A stretch of DNA of 61,322 nucleotides from Lentimicrobiaceae bacterium. Its GTDB lineage: Bacteria; Bacteroidota; Bacteroidia; Bacteroidales; JALOCA01. Each line of letters begins with the position of its first letter. Position 1 is the first letter of the stretch. Of the stretch, positions 45,122-53,018 are shown in pieces. Made by a program: the position numbers and the translations under genes. The stretch is taken from contig JALOCA010000020.1 in NCBI GenBank assembly GCA_023227965.1, positions 1 through 61,322 of the forward strand, written 5' to 3'. The notes beneath the pieces are model-generated. The model had not been told where the DNA came from. It made no database searches and saw only the letters and a program-made list of their open reading frames with translations.

Positions 45122-45138
45122 ACCGACATCCCGGTTTG
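45122..45138 (-). promoter_or_regulatory. TetR operator copy 3 (inverted)
   Basis: ACCGACATCCCGGTTTG is the exact complement of 17 bases of copy 2. It lies 21 bp upstream of the TolC-like start, where repressor binding would block the efflux promoter. Confidence 0.65.
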
Positions 45139-45159
45139 TTTTGAATAGTACTATATAAA

Positions 45160-46527
45160 ATGTTTGTTATGAGAACTATAAATGTAAAGGCAAACCTTGC
45201 AATTATCCTTTTTACAGGATTAATAACAATTACGCAGACAGCAACCGGGCAAACAAATGATTCTGTATTCACTTTAAATGCCTGTATCAAGTTAAGTTTT
45301 ACAAACAACTCTCAATTGAAACAGGCGCAGCTTGAGACCGAGAAAGGTCGCTATCAATACAAGGAAGCACTCAGTAACGGCTTTCCTCAAATTAATGGCA
45401 TTGCATCCATAGACGACTATTTCAACATTCCTGTAACCATGGTTTCGGGCGATATATTCGGCCAGCCTAGCGCTATGCTTCCTGTTCAGTTAGGTACTAA
45501 ATACAACGCTAATGGGGGCATTCAGGCTGGTCAGATGATTTACAGCGCAGCTTACTTTACCTCCTTACAGTTGTTCAGAAAATCTTGTCAGATTAATGAT
45601 TTGAATCTTGAGAAAGGCAAAGAAGAACTGGCATATAATGTTGCCCGATTATATATAATTATTCAACTCTCCAATCTTCGTCTTGCACTTATTGATTCAA
45701 ATCTTATTGCTTTTCAAAAAGTATATGAATACTCAAAGCAGCATTATACAAACGGCTTTATTACCAAAATTGACCTCGACAGAGTGTTGGTGTCAATAAG
45801 CAATCTCGAGGCCGAAAAAGAAAACCTGATATCCGAGCGAAACCAGCAGTTAAATATGCTGAAATATCTTATTGGCATCGAACAACGTCAACCGGTAACA
45901 CTTACTGAGGATTCGATAATACAGAGTATACAAACGGCGCAGTTAGATTCATCGTTTAGCAACAATACAGATATGTTGATATTCGAGCAGAAAAAAGAGC
46001 TTGCAAAACTTAATCTGAAATTATCCCGCTCCGAATATCTTCCATCGCTGGCAGGATATGCCGTTTATAGTTACAATGCCCAGCGTGAGCAATTTGATTT
46101 GTTTGACAACGATGACTACTGGTATAAAACATCCTATGTGGGCATTAAACTCAATGTCCCTATTTTCGAAGGTGGCCGTAAAAAAAGCAAAATCAATCAA
46201 AACAAAATTGAGTTAGAACAGACAATAACTGCGCAAAAAGATTTGAAAAATGAATTATACACAAACTATCTGAATGCCTTACAAAAGCTGAATTCCAGTG
46301 AAACGATAGCATTAAAGCTGAACAAAAATACAATACTTGCAGAAAACATCTTTAGGGCCACAAATGACCAATACCGGCAAGGATTAAAATCACTTACTGA
46401 TGTATTGAATGCCCAATCGGAATATAATGTTTCTCGCCTGAACTGGTTGCAGATTTTATTGCAAATCAGGCTTTCCGAACTTGAAATAATTAAAATTAAC
46501 GGTGGGATTCGTTCCCTTTATTTTTAA
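45160..46527 (+). CDS. TolC-family outer membrane efflux protein
   Basis: The 455-residue protein has a signal peptide (to ATGQ) and the full two-repeat OEP layout with long coiled-coil segments. The repeats begin at SFTNNSQLKQAQLETEKGRYQYKE and at LAKLNLKLSRSEYLPSLAGYAVY. It forms the outer membrane channel of the downstream RND pump. Either ATG 45160 or 45169 could start translation. The full length contrasts with the half-size homologue at 2793. Confidence 0.9.
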   Translation: MFVMRTINVKANLAIILFTGLITITQTATGQTNDSVFTLNACIKLSFTNNSQLKQAQLETEKGRYQYKEALSNGFPQINGIASIDDYFNIPVTMVSGDIFGQPSAMLPVQLGTKYNANGGIQAGQMIYSAAYFTSLQLFRKSCQINDLNLEKGKEELAYNVARLYIIIQLSNLRLALIDSNLIAFQKVYEYSKQHYTNGFITKIDLDRVLVSISNLEAEKENLISERNQQLNMLKYLIGIEQRQPVTLTEDSIIQSIQTAQLDSSFSNNTDMLIFEQKKELAKLNLKLSRSEYLPSLAGYAVYSYNAQREQFDLFDNDDYWYKTSYVGIKLNVPIFEGGRKKSKINQNKIELEQTITAQKDLKNELYTNYLNALQKLNSSETIALKLNKNTILAENIFRATNDQYRQGLKSLTDVLNAQSEYNVSRLNWLQILLQIRLSELEIIKINGGIRSLYF

Positions 46528-46546
46528 TCATCAAAAAACAGAAAAA

Positions 46547-47623
46547 ATGAAAAGATCGAAAAAAATAGGAATATCTGTCGTTGCGATAGTTGCTATTTTA
46601 TCTGTAGCTTATAAACTTAACGATGTGAAACAACAGAAAAAAGCTGACATTAATTTGGTTAACAAAGCAAAATCTGAAATCACAGTTACTACAACAACAG
46701 TGAAATACGATGTTGTTAAATTCGACATTACGTATAACGGAACCTTTGAGTCTTCCTCTGAAGTAACTATCGTTTCCGAATCTCAGGGAAAGGTAAAGAA
46801 ATACGCAATAAATGAAGGGGATTTTATTTCGGAAGGGGAAATCATTGCCTGGCTGGATAATGATTTAATAGGTTACCAGTTAGAAACTGCTGAGGCAGCC
46901 TGGTTGAAAACGCAAGATGAATTAAAACGGTTTGAAAACCTTACGCCCGGTGAATCAGTTTCTACCCAGCAATTGGAAGAAATAAAGCTTGCCTATCAAA
47001 ATGCAAAAAGCACATATCTCACTATTAAAAAGCAATATGAAAACGCATTTATAAAAGCGCCTGTTTCGGGAACTGTTAGTAAGCGATATTTTGAAAAGGG
47101 TAGCTTTATAGTCTCCAGCAGTCCTGTGGCTGACATAGTAAATACCAGAAAAATGAAATTCAATGCGTGGTTCACAGCAAAAGATCTCACACGGATAAAA
47201 ACAGGACAAAAAGTTTTGTTAACTACTGACTTATATCCGGGAATATCCTATGAGGGTATAATTAAAGTAATTGGGGTAAAACCCGATAATTCAAAACGTT
47301 ACCTTGTACAGGCTGAAGTAACCAACTCAATTGAAAATCCTTTGTTTTCAGGTATAGAAGGGACTATCCATATTAAATACACGTCATACGGAAAAAACCT
47401 TGTAATACCCCGCAATTGCCTTGCAAGTAGTGTTATCGAACCAATGGTTTACGTTATTTCTGACAATACAGCAAAATTAAGGAGGATAGTGATATCTGAA
47501 ATAACCGATAGTCTTATCATTATTGAAAGCGGTCTTACCAACGGCGAACGTGTGGTACTTTCCGGACAAATTAACCTGGAAGACAATGCCACTGTTAAAG
47601 TTTTAAATAATCAGAACCTCTAA
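46547..47623 (+). CDS. RND efflux periplasmic adaptor (membrane fusion protein)
   Basis: The 358-residue protein has an N-terminal membrane anchor, a lipoyl-like hairpin (VTIVSESQGKVKKYAINEGDFI and the IKAPVSGTVSKRYFEKGSFI return strand), a coiled-coil segment and a beta-barrel. It links the inner-membrane pump to TolC. ATG 46547 is preferred because a GTG at 46502 would overlap the TolC gene by 26 bp. The adaptor order TolC-adaptor-pump is typical for Bacteroidetes. Confidence 0.92.
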   Translation: MKRSKKIGISVVAIVAILSVAYKLNDVKQQKKADINLVNKAKSEITVTTTTVKYDVVKFDITYNGTFESSSEVTIVSESQGKVKKYAINEGDFISEGEIIAWLDNDLIGYQLETAEAAWLKTQDELKRFENLTPGESVSTQQLEEIKLAYQNAKSTYLTIKKQYENAFIKAPVSGTVSKRYFEKGSFIVSSSPVADIVNTRKMKFNAWFTAKDLTRIKTGQKVLLTTDLYPGISYEGIIKVIGVKPDNSKRYLVQAEVTNSIENPLFSGIEGTIHIKYTSYGKNLVIPRNCLASSVIEPMVYVISDNTAKLRRIVISEITDSLIIIESGLTNGERVVLSGQINLEDNATVKVLNNQNL

Positions 47624-47634
47624 AAACTTATAAC

Positions 47635-50600
47635 ATGAACATAACAGAATTATCAATAAAACGCCCAACATTAATTGTTGTAATTTTTGCAACATTAACA
47701 TTTCTTGGGATATACAGTTACAAGCAATTAAATTATGAATTGCTGCCAAATTTTTCGATGCCGACTATTTCTATTATAACAATTTATCCGGGAGCATCAC
47801 CATCGGAGGTTGAAAACTCTGTATCGAAAAAAATCGAAGATGCCGTTTCTACAACCGAAAACATTGATAATGTAAAATCTTTTTCACAGGAGAATATATC
47901 GTATGTTATCATGGAATTCAAATCTTCAACAAATGTTGACGATGTAATTCAAGTTGTTCAAAGAAAAATCAATTCTATTCAGTCAGAATTGCCCAAAGAT
48001 GTTATAGCTCCAACTATTTCAAAACTTGGGATGAGCGATATTCCCATAATGAACATCATGATATCATCCAGTCTGAGTCCGACTCAATTAAACGACCTTA
48101 TTAAACACAGGATAAGTCCTGAAATAAGTGGGATAAAAGGAGTCGGGGAAATCTTACTGTCAGGTGGTGAAGAAAGAGAGATATCTGTTAATGTAAATGC
48201 AGCAAAACTTGAAAAGTATAATCTTTCATTATTACAGGTTACTCAAGCAGTTATTGCAGCCAATGCCGATTATCCCACAGGAAAAATTAAAAATGCCTCG
48301 CAACAAATGCAGATACGCTTGTCTGGCAAGTACAAGAGCATAGCAGATTTGGAAAACCTTGTCATAACCTATAATAACGGGATGTCACCTGTGCAGCTAA
48401 AGGATGTTGCCGAAGTTCGCGATTCAAGGAAGGAATTACAGAATCTAAATCGTCATAACGGACTTAGCACGATTAGTTTACAGATAAAAAAACAGGGAGA
48501 TGCAAATACCGTTGAAGTATGTGAGAATGTAAAAAAAGAACTACAACGATTGGAACAGATTTATAATGAGCAGAATTTGAAGTTTGAAGTATTTAGCGAC
48601 CAGTCTGTTTTTACTCTCGAAGCGGCCAATAATGTATTAAAAGACCTCTTCCTTGCAATATTGCTGGTTGCTTTAGTAATGCTTGTTTTCTTGCATAGCC
48701 TTCGTAACTCTTTTATAGTAATGGTTGCTATTCCTGCTTCTATCATCACAACTTTTGTTGCCATGTACTTAATGGGTTTCTCACTTAATATTATGACATT
48801 ACTTGGATTGTCCTTATCTATAGGTATTTTGGTCGACGATTCAATTGTAGTTATTGAGAATATACATCGTCATCTGTTAAAGGGTAAAGACAAAGTTACA
48901 GCTTCTATAACCGGAAGGAGCGAAATTGGTTATACAGCTTTATCAATTACGCTGGTTGACATAGCAGTTTTCTTGCCAATGGCTCTTGCTGAAAATATTT
49001 TATCAGCTGTTATCCGTCCGTTTGCACTGGTCATTGTGGTGGCAACTCTTACCAGTTTATTAGTGTCGTTTACAATAACTCCTTTAATGGCTTCACGCAT
49101 TGCAAAACTGGAAAACCTGAAAAACAATTCTTTTTTTAAACGGTTTATCAATTCATTTGAATCATTTATTAACTGGTTTACATCAGTATTACAGGACATT
49201 TTGCGATGGTCATTCAGCCATAAGATACTTGTACTTTCTGCAACTACAATATTGTTCATAGGTTCTGTGTCACTTATCCCTTCTGGTTTCATCGGAACAG
49301 AATTTTTAGATATGGGTGATCGTGGTGAAATTATTATTCAAATGGAGTTACCCAAGTACTCTACCCTTGAACAAACTAATTCAGTTGCCCGTCGGGTGGA
49401 GAAAATCGTAATTGCCAAACCTGAAGTAACCGATGTAACAACCCAGGTTGGAGCGACATCTGATATGGTTGATATTTCTTCTGGGTCAAACAAGGCTGAA
49501 ATTTCTATTAAGTTAGTGCCCAAAGAAAAAAGAGAATACAATGCATCTGTATATGCCCAGTTGATTAAAAATGAACTGGCGTCGAAAGTGCCAGGTGTTA
49601 AATTCGTTACAAGTATAGTCAGCCCGGTTGGTGGTTCTGATCAGATACCTATACAAGTTGCCATAAAATGTGCCAACCCTGATACCCTTTCTAAATATGC
49701 GAATATTGTTCTTAACGAAGTTAAAAAAATAGAGGGTACATCTGACGTAAAACTCTCTGTAGGTAATCCTAACCCTGAATTACTGGTAAACATTGACAAA
49801 CAAAAGATGGCGGATAATGGATTGACCATGGACATTGTTGGAGCAACTATGCAAATAGCTTATAGTGGTAATAAAGAAGCTAAATATCGTGATGGAGAGT
49901 ATGAATATGACATCAATATTAAGTATGATGAATTCAACCGGCAGGATGAAAAGGATGTTGCCAGCCTTTCGTTTATAAACAGTGTTGGGCAGATGATCCG
50001 TCTGGATCAGTTTGCTGATATCAGTCATAGTAGCACTCCCCCACGTATTGAAAGAAACGACCGTATTGAATGCCAGACATTATATTCTCAGGTCTTTGGG
50101 CATGCATTGGGCGATGTTGGAGATGATATTAAAGAACGTCTCGGGAAAATCAATTTTCCGAAGGAGGTTACCCTATCTTATGAGGGCGATTTGAAAGCAC
50201 AAACCGATTCGTTTGGCAGCCTTGGTTTCGCACTGATAGCATCCATCATTTTTGTTTACCTTCTTATGGTAGCCCTTTATCAGTCATATTTATATCCTTT
50301 CGTGGTATTGTTTACAATTCCGTTAGCAATAGTTGGCGCATTGTTGGCACTGGCACTCACAGGACAAACACTCAGCATACTAACTCTATTGGGATTGATA
50401 ATGTTAATTGGACTTGTTTCAAAAAACGCCATACTGGTAGTTGACTTTACTAATCAAATTAAAAACGAAGGATTTTCTACAACCGATGCATTGCTCCAGG
50501 CAACCAGTGTAAGGTTACGTCCAATTTTAATGACTACTTTCTCAATGATAATCGCCATGCTCCCTATAGCATTGGCAACCGGACCAGGTTCCGTTTGGAT

Positions 50601-50742
50601 AAATGGCCTTGCATGGGTATTAATCGGAGGATTGTCAAGCTCTTTGTTTCTCTCCTTGATTCTAATCCCTGTAGTGTATTACATAACAGATAAAGGGAAA
50701 GAGAAGGCTAGTAACTGGTTTTTACGATATAGAACTAATTAA
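47635..50742 (+). CDS. RND-type multidrug efflux permease (AcrB family)
   Basis: The 1035-residue inner membrane transporter has twelve membrane helices, with large periplasmic loops after helices 1 and 7. TM4 shows the motif GILVDDSIVVIENI with the proton-relay Asp pair, and TM10-11 carry GLVSKNAILVVDFTNQ. It couples proton influx to drug export. It follows the adaptor gene by 11 bp, and its long intergenic tail leads into the repeat-rich graveyard. Confidence 0.95.
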   Translation: MNITELSIKRPTLIVVIFATLTFLGIYSYKQLNYELLPNFSMPTISIITIYPGASPSEVENSVSKKIEDAVSTTENIDNVKSFSQENISYVIMEFKSSTNVDDVIQVVQRKINSIQSELPKDVIAPTISKLGMSDIPIMNIMISSSLSPTQLNDLIKHRISPEISGIKGVGEILLSGGEEREISVNVNAAKLEKYNLSLLQVTQAVIAANADYPTGKIKNASQQMQIRLSGKYKSIADLENLVITYNNGMSPVQLKDVAEVRDSRKELQNLNRHNGLSTISLQIKKQGDANTVEVCENVKKELQRLEQIYNEQNLKFEVFSDQSVFTLEAANNVLKDLFLAILLVALVMLVFLHSLRNSFIVMVAIPASIITTFVAMYLMGFSLNIMTLLGLSLSIGILVDDSIVVIENIHRHLLKGKDKVTASITGRSEIGYTALSITLVDIAVFLPMALAENILSAVIRPFALVIVVATLTSLLVSFTITPLMASRIAKLENLKNNSFFKRFINSFESFINWFTSVLQDILRWSFSHKILVLSATTILFIGSVSLIPSGFIGTEFLDMGDRGEIIIQMELPKYSTLEQTNSVARRVEKIVIAKPEVTDVTTQVGATSDMVDISSGSNKAEISIKLVPKEKREYNASVYAQLIKNELASKVPGVKFVTSIVSPVGGSDQIPIQVAIKCANPDTLSKYANIVLNEVKKIEGTSDVKLSVGNPNPELLVNIDKQKMADNGLTMDIVGATMQIAYSGNKEAKYRDGEYEYDINIKYDEFNRQDEKDVASLSFINSVGQMIRLDQFADISHSSTPPRIERNDRIECQTLYSQVFGHALGDVGDDIKERLGKINFPKEVTLSYEGDLKAQTDSFGSLGFALIASIIFVYLLMVALYQSYLYPFVVLFTIPLAIVGALLALALTGQTLSILTLLGLIMLIGLVSKNAILVVDFTNQIKNEGFSTTDALLQATSVRLRPILMTTFSMIIAMLPIALATGPGSVWINGLAWVLIGGLSSSLFLSLILIPVVYYITDKGKEKASNWFLRYRTN

Positions 50743-50770
50743 CATTTCTTTTAATTTAAAACTTTCTTGA

Positions 50771-51060
50771 AAAAAAAGTAACGCAGTTGCTGCCCGTGAA
50801 GCAGCGTTTGAACCATTAAACAGACTCATTACCCGAGTAAACAACGCCCTCAAAGCGACAGACACTACAGAGCAAGTGGACGAGAGTGCAAAAACATTAG
50901 TTCGTAAAATTCAGGGAACAAGAGCAACCCCAAATAAAACCGAAGAAGAAATTGCAACAGCGAAAGCCGAAGGTAAAGAAACCAAAGAAATTTCATCTTC
51001 TCAAATGAGTTACGACAGTCGTTTAGACAATTTCGATTAACTCATTAAATTATTGACATG
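50771..51060 (+). pseudogene. Decayed conserved Bacteroidetes gene fragment
   Basis: From 50771 the frame reads AREAAFEPLNRLITRVNNAL onward to SSSQMSYDSRLDNFD with a TAA at 51038. It then continues LIKLL in the same frame, so the stop probably replaced a Lys codon. There is no start codon (a stop lies directly upstream). This looks like the C-terminal part of a conserved protein of unknown function seen in this phylum, truncated at its front. The family memory is unaided and not verified. Confidence 0.5.
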
Positions 51061-51204
51061 TCTTGTCCCGAAATAGTTTGACAGGATTTCGAGCAAAATT
51101 CAAGATGAAAGAATTAAAATCAGAAGAAGAGAAAGAAAAATTTTCCCGGCTGAACGGGCAAATATACAGCTCGGAATAGCGGGGATGAATTAACCGGATT
51201 CGGG

Positions 51205-51414
51205 CTTGATAATGCCGTAGTCGAACTTGATTTTGACAATATTGAGCTTGACAATGCCAATATTGAACTTGATTTCGCCAAAATCGAACTTAATTTCGCC
51301 AAAATCATACTTAACAATGCCGGTGATGAACTCGAAACCGGCATCGTCGGGCTTAGCAATGCCAATGTTGGACTTGATATTGCCGGTATTGGACTTAATT
51401 TCTCAATTAACAGG
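51205..51414 (+). repeat. 21-bp tandem minisatellite, ten units
   Basis: Ten consecutive 21-nt units begin CTTGATAATGCC or a near variant. Because 21 is a multiple of three, several frames stay open, giving heptad-like peptides (L-D-x-A-x-I-E in the forward frame). No convincing start codon exists for the forward frame, and a 24-codon frame (51105-51179) stops before it. Coding status is therefore unclear. Confidence 0.7.
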
Positions 51415-51459
51415 CTTATAAATGGTAGAACCAACATTGATAATGATATGCTAAGGTAA

Positions 51460-52026
51460 AATTCATAGGCAGATCATTTTAGGTTTTAAACAGGTTTTCT
51501 GTTGACTTCGATAATCCGACCTAAACGGTCGAGTTTTAGTTTCCGGCAAACTTCTTTAATCATTATGCCCTCTGCTAAGCGAAATTTGCAATTCCGCCCG
51601 GAACATGGCGAAGTTTGTAACTTCGCACAAAGATAAAAGCAAGATTGCATTTAACAAAACCTGCCGGACAATTTCTATCAAATTTTGATGTTTTTCTTTA
51701 AAATAAATTGCCTGTTCATTCTGGTACTGAATTTAGAATTTGTTATACTATTTTAGAAAGGTTATGCACGCTTTCAGTATCATTATTAAGTATATTTGCC
51801 AATTAAAACTATCCCGCTTGCAGGATTTAGTTTAATTAACGACTATCAGCCAAAAGTGGCACAGCAAGCCGACAACAGTTCGTAACAAATCATTTTTTAA
51901 TCGGGGGATACAACCGGAGTTTGTAATTCCGTTTAAATATCGGACTGAAAAAATAAGAAAACAAACCGTGGTTAGTCCAAAATAAGTAATTTTGAGTTTT
52001 ATAAACATCTTTATCAAAATAATAAC
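51460..52026. other. Non-coding gap with three related small hairpins
   Basis: The gap contains hairpins at 51579-51597, 51608-51626 and 51915-51931. All have a TGC or TGT loop and stems of the form (G)CGRARTT/AAYTYCG. A 25-codon minus-strand frame (51486-51563) looks like a remnant but is not supported as a gene. Nothing else seen. Confidence 0.45.
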
Positions 52027-52293
52027 ATGACAAGCGATTTATCAAAACAAATCAACATAGGGAAAGATACCGAAAAAAAACTACAACAAGTTGGCATAAA
52101 TTCCTTTGATGAATTAAAATCATTAGGCAGCGAACAAACCTTCATCCGCCTGCAAACCCTCGACAAGGGAGCCTGCCTTAGCCTGCTTTATGGTCTTGAA
52201 GGCGCCATCCAGGGTATTAAATATAACAAACTTCCACTGGAAAGAAAGCTTGAATTACAGCAATTCATCAAAATGGCAAAGAAAAACCTGTGA
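52027..52293 (+). CDS. TfoX C-terminal domain protein
   Basis: The 88-residue protein matches the TfoX_C helical domain: IGKDTEKKLQQVGINSFDEL, the LGSEQTFIRL segment and the GALxGIKYxxLP pattern (GAIQGIKYNKLP). In competence regulator TfoX/Sxy this domain follows an N-terminal half that is missing here, but stand-alone copies are common. It overlaps the next gene by 4 bp (GTGA), so the two are probably co-translated. Confidence 0.82.
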   Translation: MTSDLSKQINIGKDTEKKLQQVGINSFDELKSLGSEQTFIRLQTLDKGACLSLLYGLEGAIQGIKYNKLPLERKLELQQFIKMAKKNL

Positions 52294-52787
52294 TAGTACG
52301 CAAACTTAATTACAATAAGTACCTTTTGCTTACGGGTTTTTTTTTCACTCTGCACAACATCGAAGAATCCGTTGGTTTTGCTTATTTTACATATCCACAA
52401 AATATTTCATTGCCTTTTTGCCCTCCTTCGAAAATGCAAATGATATTGTCAATAGTTATTCTGACAGTTATTGTATGGGGAATCTTTTTATTTGCCTTTT
52501 ATCAAAAAAATGAAATTATCAAAAGAAACATCCTTGCCATTTTTTCTGTTGGTTTGCTGTTTAATGCCATAGTTCCCCACATTGCAGCCACAATTTTTCT
52601 GCAACGCTATACCCCGGCAGTGGTAACATCCGCCGTTTTATACATTCCTTTTACACTTTATGTTATTCATAGGCTTTACCGCTCATTTCTTAAGGCGAAG
52701 GAGTTTTTTATTACAGTAGTTTCGGGGATGATTATCTTAATCCTGCTGGTTCAGCTTACACAATATTTAATGAGTTGTATTTTTTAA
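52290..52787 (+). CDS. HXXEE-domain membrane protein
   Basis: The 165-residue protein has several hydrophobic segments and the motif HNIEE near residue 21 followed by later His residues (PHIAATIF, YVIHRLY), as in the HXXEE family of unknown function. Its GTG start (52290) overlaps the TfoX-C stop codon, indicating translational coupling. Confidence 0.8.
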   Translation: MIVRKLNYNKYLLLTGFFFTLHNIEESVGFAYFTYPQNISLPFCPPSKMQMILSIVILTVIVWGIFLFAFYQKNEIIKRNILAIFSVGLLFNAIVPHIAATIFLQRYTPAVVTSAVLYIPFTLYVIHRLYRSFLKAKEFFITVVSGMIILILLVQLTQYLMSCIF

Positions 52788-52931
52788 AAAAATCATTACA
52801 AAAGGAAGACAAAATTTAACATTAAAATCAAAACTCATAGCTCTTAGCTTAATTTATTTGCAAACCGGAAAAGTAATTTAATACTTTTACGCCCTTTAAA
52901 ACCTATCACTTCAGAATAAAAAAATAATGAA

Positions 52932-53018
52932 ATGTCCATAAGGGCTACGCCTATACCAACCGAGAATGATATTTTATGGATATTCCATTTGACCAATAAA
53001 TTATAAAATTAATAACAA
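52932..53018 (+). repeat. Dispersed hairpin leader element, copy 2
   Basis: ATGTCCATAA (52932-52941) pairs with TTATGGATAT (52974-52983), and the enclosed sequence CTATACCAACCGAGAATGAT resembles copy 1 (22800-22906). Downstream GACCAATAAATTATAAAATT leads to the ATG at 53019. Relative to copy 1 about 20 nt are missing between stem and spacer. Confidence 0.65.

Noticed and set aside
51120..51437. Minus-strand Ser-rich 105-codon frame
   Set aside because: It is an effect of the 21-bp tandem repeat, which keeps several frames open; no start signal or domain.
51486..51563. 25-codon minus-strand frame
   Set aside because: Too short, with no homology I can name; kept as part of the non-coding gap.
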